Of a stretch of DNA of 64,000 nt, positions 1-11,558 are shown piece after piece. The number at the start of each line of letters is the position of its first letter. Position 1 is the stretch's first letter. The notes under the pieces are model-generated. The model made no database searches. It saw only the letters and a list, made by a program, of their open reading frames with translations, and had not been told where the DNA came from. Source of the DNA: Flaveria trinervia (taxonomy: Eukaryota > Streptophyta > Magnoliopsida > Asterales > Asteraceae); the NCBI GenBank assembly GCA_025506515.1, contig CM046443.1, positions 20,552,700-20,616,699 of the forward strand, in the 5' to 3' direction. The position numbers and the translations under genes are program-made.

Positions 1-1820
1 GTATTATGGTTGCCTTAGCCTGGCTTTTGCTGGCTTTGGTGGATAGGGGTTGGTCATCACTGGTAAGAGGGGTTTGGTCTACCTGGTTCTTCCTGGTGAT
101 AGTCTCCAAAGTTGCATCACTCTTTGACTTATGGGGAGGAGGGTTAACAGATGGAACCTCTTGCTCTTTAGTACCACACCTTGGTTGTCTAATAGCCTCA
201 TAAGAGTGTGGCAGAGCGTTTTCGTTGGTTCCCAAACCACCTTTGTTTTGATAAACAAGTTTTGAGTGAGAGGATGATGTAAGAATGGCTTGGAAGTTTT
301 GCTTTGAGATAGTATGCTTCATGGCTTGAGCCTCAACTGTGACAAGCTGGGCTTGAGCCTCAGTTAGTTTGGATATTGAATCCTTGATTTGAGTCTTGTA
401 GTTGGTATGTTCATGTTTTAACAAGGACATGGTTTTCTCTAACTCTTTAATTTTCTTTTGATAATCAAATTCAGCCCTTTTAAAGTCAGATTTTAAAATA
501 CTTAACGACTTAATATCATATTTAATTTCCATATTGTAATCCTAATATAACTTAACCTTAGCTATAGAAGCTGGAGTACAAAGATGTTCATATATCTTGT
601 TGTCATATGTTCCAGCCATAAATGCTTGAGCATGAGTCACATCTTGTACCATGAGGTGTAGAGGGATGTGAGGAGGCATGTGAGGTTCCCGAATTTGACT
701 TGGGAGCCTTACATTCCCTTGGAAAATGAGCAATTTGGTTACATTTGTAAAATTTGGCTTTTGTTTTGTCAAACCCAAACTTGCTGCTAGTTGGGTTTTG
801 AGGGAACTGCCTTCCTGTTCTTTTGAAGAACTTCTTTGCTCAGTAGGTTAGCAGAGCCATTTGTTGGACTATGTCCACATACTCCACGTCATCTGGACTG
901 TAGCACTCTAGATCATCAAAGCAATACTAATGATCACTAGAGTACCCACTTCCTAAGACAAAGGCATAACTATCCTAAAAAGAACCCTGATGAGCCTGTT
1001 GAGACCTTGGAGTCTCAGGGAATGTGATATAGGGTCCGGAAGAGTAGGATGGCTGCTGTGAATATGTCAGGTACCGCTGGGGTTGGGGGGTCTTGAGCCT
1101 TCAGCAACCACTAAAGTGTTGCTAGCAGGAAGGCTTGAAGGTTTGTTCATCTAATGGCCTCTCTTATTATCCATCTCTACACGGTATCCATCAAGGATGC
1201 CATATAGTTCAGTCATTATGAGGGAGTTGATATTTTCTGTCCTCTTGATAGAGACACAGTAGAACGTCCACTCATTTGGGAGTGCAGTCATGAATTTTCA
1301 AGTGGGATCTCTTAATTCAAGGGCAATTCCCACAGACTGAAGGGAAGGGATAAGATCAATATAGCTGAAGTATTGCTAGCTAAGGGTCTCTCCAGTAAGG
1401 TAAGTGAAGTTCTCAAACTACTGCTTCAGTGAATCTTTCTTTGAGTCATTAGAGCTAGAGTACATTTAAGACAATACATCAAATAGTTCTTTAATTGGCA
1501 TGCAGTGCTCCAACCCCACTATGATGGAGTTGGGTATAGCAGTCATAAGAACAGTCATAGCATTGCTATCAAAGTCCAACTTTTTCCGGTCTTCATCAGA
1601 GTAGTCTTCAATGGCTTTCTCTATCATGGCATCGTTTCTACCTGGGTGCAGCAACGTTTGGTCTATAAGGACCACTGACAGTAGATTGCCATATTTTTTC
1701 ATCTTGATACCTGATGAAACCTTCTATGCGTCTGCTCCATGATCTAAAGTTTTCAGGGGTGACGATAGGTGCTTTAGTCATCATCCCCATCTCCACTTCA
1801 AACTTTTGGTTTAAATTCAC
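1..1820 (-). pseudogene. gag: S1 gag (partial, frameshifted)
   Basis: This is the structural Gag of a Sirevirus; it would form the cytoplasmic particle and bind element RNA. The start at 1820 matches the S5 Gag start in position and pattern, with the W and G-F-I motif of the N-terminal domain. The frame moves to a second block ending at 1466 and then to further blocks. A zinc knuckle lies at about 711-752 (C-N-Q-I-A-H-F-P-R-E-C), but its first cysteine appears replaced by tyrosine. Positions 540 to about 240 encode a charged coiled coil (S-x-L-K-S-D-F then K-E-L-E-K-T) homologous to S5 45102-45329. The region to position 1 matches the Ser/Pro-rich Gag linker. Multiple stops and shifts make it a pseudogene, or a victim of sequence errors. 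Confidence 0.75.
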
Positions 1821-1896
1821 TTTTGCGTGTGGTAAAAGGAGAAGTGAAAAACAAGTTGATTTGGATGGTAAGATCTCACAATCAAGAGCCTAAAAA

Positions 1897-1908
1897 GCTC
1901 TGATACCA
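1897..1908 (-). other. S1 primer-binding site (tRNA-iMet)
   Basis: The minus strand reads TGGTATCAGAGC, complementary to the 3' end of plant initiator methionine tRNA. This is the usual primer for Copia reverse transcription. It lies directly inside the LTR, as in S3, S4, S5 and S6. Confidence 0.9.
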
Positions 1909-1910
1909 AT

Positions 1911-2767
1911 AGCAGGATCGATGTTTGTCACTTTACACTTGGTTTTCTCTCAAACTCACTTAATCACACACGGTTTAGATGAAGCAGAATCTCTTCAAAG
2001 AGTTGATAATAATATATTAAGTAACAAAGAACACAAGAAAATAATTTTTAAGATACTTTTATATATTACTTATCAACTCAAAGTATTACAAGACTCTTAC
2101 AAGCATGTTAGAAGAGTTACAATGAGAAACTATATATACTATCACCTACAACCGAATATACTTTCATACTAGCTAGAAACCTATAACTAAAGCAAATACT
2201 ACAAAGCTATAGTTAAGGTATCTTAGATAAAGTCCTATCTAAGATTTGGTAGTCATGACATGTCCATGACTTACCTTTTGTCACTAACTAAAGTTGGCAA
2301 CTTCACTAACTGATAAAAGGTGAACAGTGGAATAAAATATGGTCAACTACATGGGTTTAAGAAAGCACCATGCAGTATATCAGAGGTCTACAGCGGAGTG
2401 TCAGAATGACCATACTTATGTTCACTGGTTCATAGCAGTGTCTTCCAAAGGTTAATTGGCTTCGGAAGAACAAGTTCTTCTGAAGCCACTTATACTTTGG
2501 AAGAGGTTATTTCTTCCACGGCTTGGGGACTTCTTCATATCAACATTCTTCGGAAGTCATTGTCTTGAATTCTTCTAAGTTCTGAAATTTGGAAGAGAAG
2601 ACTTTGTCTTTGGAAGTTGGAGTTTTCCTGATGATCTTGTACTTGTCTTCATAAGAACTTCATTTGTCTTCAGAAGTTCCATAATTAGCTTCAGAAAACC
2701 TTTATTAGTTGCACCAAAATTGTTTAAGTATTTGGTTTTGGTTGCACCAGCCTTTCTAGATCCAACA
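1911..2767 (-). repeat. S1 5' LTR
   Basis: The LTR is bounded on its inner side by the primer-binding site at 1897-1908. On the outer side it starts with TGTTGGATC on the minus strand, close to the TGTTGGACC that starts the S6 LTR. The inner boundary lacks a clear CA (it reads CCTGCTA), so that end is approximate. The LTR contains many CTTCGGAAG-like motifs between about 2440 and 2700. No second LTR copy is present for comparison. Confidence 0.7.
2440..2700. repeat. CTTCSGAAG palindrome cluster in S1 LTR
   Basis: Multiple exact or one-off copies of CTTCGGAAG/CTTCCGAAG are scattered here. Two neighbouring copies form a 14-bp-arm hairpin at 2458-2487 with a two-base loop and one mismatch. The same nine-base motif fills the noncoding regions of S2, S4 and S5. 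Confidence 0.75.
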
Positions 2768-4232
2768 ACAATGATAGACAACAACAAGTTTATATAATTA
2801 TAAAAAAACAATGTCACAAATAATGTATTGTATTATCTTTAATACTATGAGTTTTGACAAATATGTTGGTGAAAGTATATCATTGTGTATTCCAATTGTA
2901 AAATATATAATAGATAACAAAATATAATGTACAGAATCAACGACAAAAATAACACAAAATATAACAAATGATGTAAAATATATAACACGATAAACTGATA
3001 TTTAACATAATATACGTATAAGACACAATAACCTGATGTATTTGACATAATGACCAAAATATCATATTTTTTAAAACAATATAATGATATGTGTCAAGCC
3101 ACAATCCTTCTTAGACATTTTAGATTAAACCATCTTTTTAGTATAACCCTACTCTAACACAAATATATTTTTCTTAATTTACTTAAAACTATTTTTAATC
3201 TAAAAAGGTTATATAATATTATCAGTTAGAATAATTAGTTAATAAAAGAGAGAAACAAACAAAATTTAATTAGGATAAATGTGATGTTGTCACGTGTCTT
3301 TAATTGTTACTTTTTTATTAGACTCAACATGGTGGAGGTGTATAGGGCGCCATAAGTGGTAATGTGGCTTGGAAATATGGCTCCAAAGCCACTACAAAGA
3401 TGGTGAAAGGAGGGTGCCAAGGGCTTCCACGCCAACCTCTTCACGAGCACGAAAACTCCAAATAGAGTAAGGGAGAAGAAATAAAAGATTTTGATGGAGA
3501 TTTCACAAATTAAATGTAAAATTATTAAGCTTAAATAAAGAAATATGATGCATTAATGGAGATATATTAAATGGTGAAGAAGAAAAATAAAAAAAATGAA
3601 GATGATGTTAGTGTCCCGGAAAGAGGAGCTAATTTGCCGGCTAGCTTATTTTTTTCAATTTTTAATATGAAAGTTTCTCATGAGCCCCTTTAATTTATTG
3701 AAAAGTTTTAAATTTAACCTTTTAAGTTTGATTTGACATAAAAATAACCCTAAAGTTAATATTTTCTTTTAGTTTTTACTATATTAGTTAAACGCATAAT
3801 ATTAAACATAACTACTTAAGAGTATTGTATATTATTTATAACTAATAAATTAATTAAAATTATTATGTTTATTAAATATGAAATAAAAAATGATCGAGCA
3901 ATACTTACAGTTAGTTAAAACCACTACACTTGATTTAAAAGTAAGTTTAGTGAAATTATTTTTGCTTACAGGCCTTAAGGTGTTATTTTAATTAAAGTCA
4001 TTTGTTGAACCATTAAACATAGTTTTAGATAAGATAGATTTTATTTCAAAAGGCATTCACAAGTTCAACAAAATTTCTAAGTCAAGGAGAGTACTCCTCC
4101 CGTTTTATATTTTATTCACTATTATATCAACGTCACATTATTTTTCATGTTCCACTCACTCCCCCTAGAAATATTTTTCACACACTCCACATTTATATTT
4201 CACTCAAGTTTCCTACTTGTATTAAATAAAAA
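2768..4232. other. AT-rich unassigned sequence, possible MITE end
   Basis: I see no convincing coding region in this roughly 1.46-kb stretch. 3300-3480 is less AT-rich but matches nothing I recognise. At about 4089-4105 the sequence TACTCCTCCCGTTTTATAT resembles a Stowaway (Tc1/mariner MITE) terminus of the TACTCCCTCCGTT type. If so, the other end has been lost at the S2 LTR boundary. The assignment is weak. Confidence 0.3.
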
Positions 4233-4590
4233 TGTAAGGAATACATGTTAAGGCTAATGCAACTCAAACACTTCAAATCTCCTGCATACTGCACAAGTGC
4301 ATTAAATAAGAATGCTTCGAAAGTTTCACCCATGCAATAGAAATATTCTAAGTGTGAAATCTTCCGAAGTCAAAAATGAAGTCTTCCGAAGCTTCATAGA
4401 CAAAGTCTTCCAAAGCTCAACACTTGAAGACAGATTTCTTCCGAAGACTTTTAGTGTACATGCTTTATCTGATGTACTTTACATAAAGTTGGACCCCTTT
4501 TCGCTGCAACTTTGTAAAGTCACCAACTTGCATGAGTGGTGAAAATTTCCATGATTTTAGTAATTGTACATTGAGGTCTTGAGTCTGTAA
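4233..4590 (+). repeat. S2: truncated S4/S5-type Copia LTR
   Basis: Starts TGTAAGGAATACATGTTAAG and runs closely parallel to the first part of the S4 3' LTR (37842 onward), including the CTTCCGAAG cluster and the segment ending GAGTCTGTAA. At 4590 the match stops and ATH LTR sequence begins. The remaining half of the LTR is absent here and does not reappear on the far side of ATH. Confidence 0.85.
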
Positions 4591-6587
4591 GGGTGGGGGT
4601 GCATTAGAACTTGTGCCTCAATGCGGTTTGAATCCTAGCTAACATGAATACGAAAAGGATAAGGGCAATAGGTAGCCTCGTCTGGATGAGTGTGAGTGTG
4701 GGATTTGGGGGGTTGGACCTCATTAATTATATATACGAGCTTGGTAGTGAGTAGGGTGGGGGATTGGACACGTAGCTACCCATTTTGTGCTTTTAAGCCT
4801 ATCATTTGTTACCCCTAACTATCTTCCAAATAAAATACCCAACCTGACCTGGCTTTTCAGTGAGTAAAGTGTTATTTTAAAGTTTATTGTAATGAAGCAT
4901 AGAGATGTTGATTGAATGAAGATATGATGCATATAAGAGGCAAGTTGCTTTAGTGCAATAGTGTTATGAAAAAAAGAAGTGAAAAAGCATGTATGATGTT
5001 AATAGTTGTGAGTATTTGTGAGTATTTGTTGGGAAATAAAGAAAATCCGGGTTAAGTTCTTGTGTTATCACATATATATTCCATTTCCTACCCATTCACC
5101 TAGCCAAATTACAACCTTTTAAGCCCTTTGATTTATATTCATGTTTGGCATAATCAGGAGGAAGATCGATTTAGGTACAAGCTTATGGTTGTGCAACCAC
5201 CCTTTGCTTATGTGTGACTAGCTCATACTTGCTAGTAGTGTTTGTAACCGAGTGGAGAGATATTGTGAGGGGTGTGCTACTTTGGTTGTTAAGAAAAGGT
5301 TAGTAGAAGGACCCATGTTAATGTTTGAGTTGAAATGATCACTTGAATGATGATATGAATTGTTTTTAATAGATTGCTTGGGACAAGCAATGGTAGTGTG
5401 GGAATGTGACGGGTGGTCTAAAGAACACCCTTAGAATGTGATAAATTGCGTATCGATCCTCTATTTAATCATGATTGTGTGGAATTAGATGACTACGGTT
5501 GCTTTTATTGCAGGTGTGATGTGGAGGCTAAAGTGATCAAGATGGAGTGTAGAAACGGGCCGGAACGAGTTGGAGCAGGAAATGTTTAGAAGAGAAAAAG
5601 TTGAATTGGAATTAGGCTCCACCGTACCTTACGGTAGCCACCGTAAGGTACGGTGGCCTGGAAAAACACAAAAGTTCCACCGTTGATCAGAGGGAATCTA
5701 CCGTACTTGTTTGATTTCCACCGTACCTTACGGTGGCCACCGTAAGGTACGGTGGACTCTGACGGATTATCTTCAATTCTCATTAAAACCAACTTAAAGG
5801 GGTCTTGGGAGTTTTTTTTTTTTATTATCTCTTTGGAGTGCAAAGGTCTAGGACGATTTTGGAGCTTGAAGAACAATTTTTTGAGGTTGCTAATCATCAT
5901 TTTTATCATCTGAAATCAACATGAATTCCGGATTTGATATTATGATTATGTTTCAAACAATGATTGGCTAATTTTCTTGTGTTTCTCCTTGGATTGTAAG
6001 GATTCTCTTTGATGTTTGTTTATGTTTAATCATTTTTGGGATAGTAATTTGATTGTATGATTATATTGCTATGATGTGTTTATGATTGTGTGTAATCGAT
6101 TATATTGTTTGCTTGCTTGATCCTATCTACACGTTCTTGGTGCCATAGGCAATCGTGATATAGTGGAAGGGTCTTGGGTTGGATTAATGATATAATACTG
6201 ATCATCGGAAGATAACCTTGCGTTTATTGTAATCCAAGTACTTTGTCTCCTTTTATCACACACAATCACATTCACATGAACTATGTCTATGTAGTTCTTC
6301 CCAATTTAAATATAAACAACATCACTTGTGAATTCTTGAAACCAAGGGGAAGCATTGTTTTGATTATTGATATATTGAATTGTTAATTGTTCGTTGTCTT
6401 ATTGCTTAGTTATAAACCAAACCACCAACATCTTGAATTTACTTTTATTAGTGTTAAGTTAATCATCTAGTTACAAAGCTATCTAGTTACATACGATCCA
6501 CAAACTCCTCGTGTTCGATACCCTGCTTACTACTATCTATTGGTTGTATTTAGGATTAAATTTACGTGAGACCTCGACTTCACGTCA
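4591..6587 (+). repeat. ATH 5' LTR (probably 5'-truncated)
   Basis: Matches 12602-14600 almost base for base and ends CTTCACGTCA six bases before the primer-binding site. The match begins abruptly at GGGTGGGGGTGC, with no convincing TG start. The 3' copy extends about 150 bp further upstream to a TG just after a purine tract. The simplest reading is that the first 150 bp of this LTR were lost at the S2 junction. It contains two 38-bp palindromes. Confidence 0.85.
5619..5755. repeat. Pair of 38-bp palindromes in ATH 5' LTR
   Basis: 5718-5755 is a perfect 38-bp palindrome made of CCACCGTACCTTACGGTGG followed by its reverse complement. 5619-5656 is the same with one mismatch at the centre. Each 19-base half is itself an 8-bp inverted repeat around a three-base loop. 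A degenerate fragment lies between them. Both are kept in the 3' LTR. Confidence 0.95.
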
Positions 6588-6592
6588 AATTT

Positions 6593-6610
6593 TGGTGTCG
6601 TTGCCGGGGA
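6593..6610 (+). other. ATH primer-binding site (tRNA-Asp type)
   Basis: TGGTGTCGTTGCCGGGGA begins six bases after the LTR end. It matches the Athila primer site TGGCGCCGTTGCCGGGGA with two C-to-T changes, typical of decay at methylated cytosines. Confidence 0.85.
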
Positions 6611-6697
6611 GTAGTGCGCAACGTGTGTTTTTTAATAGTTTGTTTGTTATTTTCGGGTTTACACCGGTTGTGTTTAGTGTGCAGGTACTTAAGGTGC

Positions 6698-8864
6698 ATG
6701 CGTACTAGAGGCTCTAACAGGTCATCACCACTATTGTTTGATCCGGAGATTAAAAGAACATTGCGGCAGAACCGAGTTTTGATTCGGGAAAACAGAATTA
6801 TCGATGCACCAAATTCACCAATTAGACCAAGAAACATAATGCAAGAAAATCAACCACCACCCTCAACGGGTCAACCATCCGACATATTTACACCTTCCAT
6901 TACACAACCTTCACCAAACACTACCATACCAATTCCTGACCCACCAAGTACACCAGCTCATACCATACAACCACCAATCATAACTCAAAGTGGACCAAAT
7001 CCTCCGGTTAACCCGTATGGTGCATTTCCATCATTTTCTCATTTTTTTCCATCAACGGGTCAACCTTCGAATCTATCGGGTGTTCAATATCCAAATGTGC
7101 CACTTGGGCAAATTTCAAGTATTAGAAGGGGCAGTTATGAAGAGGGTGATGCGGAGGAGTTTGGTGGATACAATGAAGAAGGTTATTATTATGGGGACAA
7201 TGAAGGTTTTGGGTTTCAACAAGGATTTCAAGGTGGAGTTACTAATACACAAACAAGACCAATTATGCAAGTATTAGAGAATGTAAGACCACCACCACAA
7301 CAACCATTGCCATAACCGCAACCGTTAAACAGGCAACCGATGCCACCACCTCAAGGTTTTCAACCAAGGATGTTTGCACAACAAAGGCCACAAGTACCAT
7401 TTCATCAAGGTCCACCACACATGGTTCCCATGGGAGTTCCAAGAAGACAATTGCGTGGTCCAGTTAGAGGAATTGAAGCTCATTTTCGACCGGTGATCAC
7501 TACAAATCCTTCACCGGTGGTTATTCCTCAACATCATGATTGGAAGAACATTCGAAGTCCGAACCAACTCGCTTCAAATTTTACCGAAATTCAAAGGTTT
7601 GGCAACTGAAGAGCCATACTTTCATTTGGAAGCTTATGATTCCATATGCAATACTCTTGGTAGCCAAGGATCTCGTCGGATGATGTCAAGCTAGTCTTGT
7701 TCCAATTTTCATTAGAAGACAAAGCGAAGAAGAAGTGGTTTTATACTTTGCCTTCCGCATCAATTTACACTTGGGCCGATATGCAACATAGATTTTTGGA
7801 AGAGTTTTTCACGGCTCAAAAGACTAGTGATGCAAGGAGAAGTTTGAGAAGCTTCCAACAACAAATGGGAGAATTATTTCATGAAGCATTTGAAAGATTC
7901 AACATGATGATAAAAAATTGTCCTCACCATGGCATCGAGCTTTGGGAATTGATGAATGCGTTTCATGAGGGGTTAAGTTCGGAAGATGCTCGTGATCTTA
8001 TGTCTATATCTAATGGCACATTCGGGACAAATTATGAATATGAAGATTGGGCGTTTTTAGAGCAAATGTCTATAACTTCAAAAAGGAAGGCTCAATCATC
8101 AAGAAGGGCAAGACATCCAACAACAAGACAACAAGTTCATGCGGTAGATGCTGGAGTACAAACAACAAACCAAGTGTACAATGTGTGTACAAATTGTCAA
8201 GAGATAGGGCATTTGGCGGAAGTATGTGTTGTGGGAAACAAGCAAGGGCAAGTTGATGAAGTGAATGCTTTACAAGGGCAAAGTGGTGGAGGTGGAGGAA
8301 GATATAATGATATGAATTCGAATACATATCATCCGGGGTTAAGGAATCATCCTAATTTTGTTATGGGAATCCGGCCACACAATCTAACCCAAACTTTCAA
8401 GGAAATTCTCAAGGTAACTTTGCTCCTCGTCAACAATATCAAAACAATCAAAGCAATTATAGAGGGGGTAACAATCAAGGGTACCAAAAGCAATTTCAAC
8501 AAACGGGTGACAATCAAGGTGGTAATTCGGGTCAAGCTTCATCAAGTGGAAACGAAATGATGGATATGCTTAATCCATGCAACAAGAGATGCAAAGGAGA
8601 AATCAATTGGATGATGCTCGAATTCAAAAGGATGATATTAGGGATAAGGCCATTCAATCCCTAACAAATCAAATGGGTCAACTAGCAACGGATGTGGCTA
8701 ACTTGAAAAGGAACAAAGGACAACTTCCGAGCGACACTAAGGTAAATCCTTCTCATAATACTCCTCGTAATGTTCCTATTAATCATGTGAGTGTTTTAAG
8801 AAGTGGTAAAGAGTATAAAACACAAAGTTCACCAAATGAAGTAGATGGGTGGTTGAGGATATAA
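6698..8864 (+). pseudogene. gag: ATH gag, broken
   Basis: Gag of an Athila element. The likely start is the ATG at 6698 (M-R-T-R-G), just after an acceptor-like GTGCAG/GT. The N-terminal part is Pro/Gln-rich. A premature TAA at 7313 interrupts it, and the same frame continues to about 7605. A shift near 7605 and another near 7670 lead to the Retrotrans_gag capsid-like domain (about 7685-8060; F-S-L-E-D-K-A-K and F-H-E-A-F-E-R-F). A zinc knuckle follows at about 8188-8232 (C-T-N-C..G-H..C). Another shift near 8365 leads to a Gln/Asn-rich tail and a heptad-like segment at 8577-8710. Confidence 0.85.
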
Positions 8865-9078
8865 CCGGGTTGGAAAGTGATGAGGAGGAAGTAACATCTC
8901 CCAAAGAAATTTCAAATGAACTTAAAATGATAAATCTTTTGAAAAACCGGTTCCTAAAGAAGCTATTAACAAACAAGGTAAAGAAGTGGAAAACAATCAA
9001 GTTCCATTTCCTTCGGCTTTGGTGGATCCGGGTAAAAAGAATGTGATCTCACATTCTTCTTTGGAAAAGATGAGATGT

Positions 9079-9795
9079 TAGAAGTTTTCAAGCAAGTAAA
9101 AGTGAACATACCTTTGTTAGAGGCAATTAAGAAAATACCCGCTTATGCTAAATTTTAAAAGAATTGTGTACTTTAAAAGAAAAGAAAAGGTGCCCAAACG
9201 GGTTGATTTGACCGAAAGAGTTAGTGCGGTTTTGAGTGGAAATCTTCCACCCAAGCTCCAAGATCCGGGCACACCTTTAATAGACATACAAGTGGGTGCT
9301 TTTAAGATGTCTAGAGCTTTACTTGATCTTGGGGCCGGGGTGAGTATTCTTCCGGGAAGTTTATATGATCAATATGATTTCGGCCCTTTAAAACGGGTTG
9401 AAACCACGGTTGTTTTAGCCGACTTATCTCATAAACTTCCTAGGGGAATCGTTAGGGATGTTATTGTGCAAGTGAAAGAATTTTACTATCCTGTTGACTT
9501 TTTGGTTTTGGATTATGCATCGGTTGACTCAAGTCAAAGTCCAAATGTCATTTTGGGTCGACCATTTTTGAGCACAGCACATGCACGAATTGATTGCAGG
9601 TTTGGCACGGTGAAGATGGCATTTGGTAATCGCCAAATGGTTTTAAATGTGTTTACTAACCGATCTCACTTCAATGAAAGTGATGAGTGTTTCATGGCAG
9701 ATTTGATTGACAGGTGTGAACCGCATGAGTATGAAGAAGATGCTTTGGAAACGTGTGTTTGTGATTTTCTGAACAGGTACATGCTTGTGCGTTGA
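9079..9795 (+). pseudogene. ATH aspartic protease
   Basis: Retroviral-type aspartic protease that would cleave Gag-Pol. The upstream L-E-A-I-K-K-I-P-A-Y-A-K-F segment is typical of Athila, with a one-base loss near 9150. The active site is L-L-D-L-G-A-G at 9319-9339, with the catalytic Asp codon at 9325-9327; Athila proteases use D-L-G-A rather than D-S/T-G-A. The flap and I-L-G-R-P-F motif (about 9553) are intact. This is the best preserved block of ATH, open from 9145 to 9795. Confidence 0.85.
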
Positions 9796-10865
9796 GAGTG
9801 GAGGAAGAGAAGCAAGAAGTGTTGGCAACTAAAGAAGGACGACCACCATGGAGTCACCAATTTGAGAGTTTGCCAATGGAGATCAATTCCGATACAAAGC
9901 CATCATTAGAATGTCCTCCAAAGGTTGAATTGAAAGTTTTACCTAACCATTTGAAATATGTGTTTTTAGGTGAAGGTGAAACATTACCGGTGATCATTGC
10001 TTCGAATTTGGAGGAGGACCAAGAACAAAGCCTCATGAAGATATTGAAGGAGAATAAAGCGGCGATTGGATGGACAATAGCCGATCTTAAGGGCATTAGT
10101 CCATCCGTGGTGATGCATAATATTATTACTACCGATGATGCAAAGCCGACGAGGGAAACTCAAAGACGATTGAATCCCAACTTGAGAGAGAAGTGGTAAA
10201 GAAGGAAGTCATCAATGGTTGGATGCGGGTATTATCTATCCAATTTCGGATAGTGCATGGGTGAGTCCTACACAGGTAGTGCCAAAAAAGGCCGGCATCC
10301 AGGTAATAATGATGAAAATGGTGAACAAATTGCTACCCGACCGGTAACCGGGTGGCGAGTTTGTATCGATTATCGGAAATTGAATGCGGCAACTTCAAAA
10401 GACCATTTCCCATTACCTTTATTGACCAAATTATTGAAAAATTATCGGGTCAAAAATTTTATTGCTTTTTGGATGGGTATTCGGGATATAATCAAGTTGC
10501 CATTCATCGGGATGACCAACATAAGACCACTTTTACATGTCCATATGGCACTTTTGCTTTTAGGAGAATGCCATTTGGATTATGCAATGCTCCGGCCACT
10601 TTTCAAAGATGTATGATGAGCATTTTCTCGGATATGGTGGGGGATTCACTTGAGGTGTTCATGGATGATTTTTCCATTTTTGGTCAAACTTTTAACTCAT
10701 GTCTAAACGAATTAGAAAAAGTTTTAAAAAGATGTGTTGAAACAAATTTAGTATTGAGTTGGGAGAAAAGTCATTTCATGGTACAAGAAGGAATTGTTTT
10801 GGGACATGTGGTTTCTAGTCGGGGTATGGAGGTGGATAAGGCTAAAATAAAAAGTTATATCATCT
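9792..10865 (+). pseudogene. ATH reverse transcriptase, frameshifted
   Basis: RNA-dependent DNA polymerase of the Gypsy type. The N-terminal linker ends R-E-T-Q-R-R-L-N-P at about 10177. Shifts near 10195, 10220 and 10290 break the next motif (D-A-G-I-I-Y-P-I-S-D-S). From 10352 the fingers and palm read cleanly: R-R-M-P-F-G-L-C-N-A-P-A-T-F-Q at about 10560-10605 and the catalytic F-M-D-D box at 10658-10669. The frame ends at 10879, where RNase H resumes in another frame. Confidence 0.88.
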
Positions 10866-11558
10866 TTGCCACCTCCTAAAAATGTCAAGGGGGTTAGATC
10901 ATTTTTGGGACATGCGGGATTTTACCGGAGATTTATTAAAGGTTTTAGTGTTATTACTAAACCATTATGTAATCTATTATTGAAAGATGTTCCTTTTGAT
11001 TTTACTGACGAGTGTGTGCAAGCTTTTGATGTTTTGAAGGAACAGTTGGTACAAGCTCCCATTTTGCAACCACCGGATTGGACCAAGCCATTTGAAATTA
11101 TGTGTGATGCAAGTGACAACACAATTGGGGCAGTTTTGGGGCAAAGAGTTGAAAAGAAGCCGGTGGTGATATATTATGCTAGCAAGACATTATCTGAAGC
11201 GCAACTAAATTACACCACAACTGAAAAGGAATTGCTTGCAGTGGTGTATGCTTTGGATAAGTTCCGTTCATATATTTGGGGAAGTAAGGTGATAGTTTAT
11301 TCTGATCATAGTGCAGTTCGACATTTAATGGAGAAGAAGGATGCAAAACCACGGTTGATCAGATGGGTATTGTTATTGCAAGAGTTCGATTTAGAGATTC
11401 GGGATAAAAAGGGGTGTGAGAACGTTGTGGCAGATCATTTGTCACGAATCCCCTTAGAAGGTGTTGATGACACAAAAGAAATTAATGAACAATTTCAGAT
11501 GAGCACATACTTGCAGTTTCAACCGCGCCTTGGTATGCCCACTTTGTCAATTACTTAG
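10866..11558 (+). pseudogene. ATH RNase H domain
   Basis: Gypsy RT-connection and RNase H, open from 10866 to 11558. It shows R-S-F-L-G-H-A-G-F-Y-R-R-F at the thumb, then C-D-A-S-D (first catalytic Asp), T-E-K-E-L-L-A (catalytic Glu) and Y-S-D-H (catalytic Asp), ending N-V-V-A-D-H-L-S-R. It would degrade the RNA strand of the hybrid. Separated from RT by a single frameshift near 10865-10880. Confidence 0.9.

Larger units (their letters stand above)
1..2767 (-). mobile_element. S1: Sirevirus-type Copia element, 5' part, truncated by window edge
   Basis: Read on the minus strand this is an LTR (2767 to about 1911), a tRNA-Met primer-binding site and a long gag running off position 1. The gag resembles those of S4 and S5 further right: the DUF4219/UBN2-like start, one zinc knuckle and the coiled-coil segment come in the same order. 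Pol and the 3' LTR would lie outside the window. The reading frame is broken several times, so this copy looks inactive. Confidence 0.85.

Noticed and set aside
1897..1908. GCTCTGATACCA as part of a tRNA gene
   Set aside because: Only the 12-base primer-binding match is present beside an LTR; no cloverleaf.
2845..3057. Tyr/Leu-rich open frame on the minus strand as a small membrane protein gene
   Set aside because: AT-rich background produces such frames by chance; no start context or similarity.
4089..4232. Complete Stowaway MITE
   Set aside because: Only one end resembles the terminal repeat; the second terminus and TA duplication are not found.
5586..5909. Open frame encoding repeated V-P-Y-G-G-H-R-K-V-R-W peptides (also 13604-13858)
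   Set aside because: It is only the translation of the LTR palindromes on the other strand; no start context or similarity to proteins.
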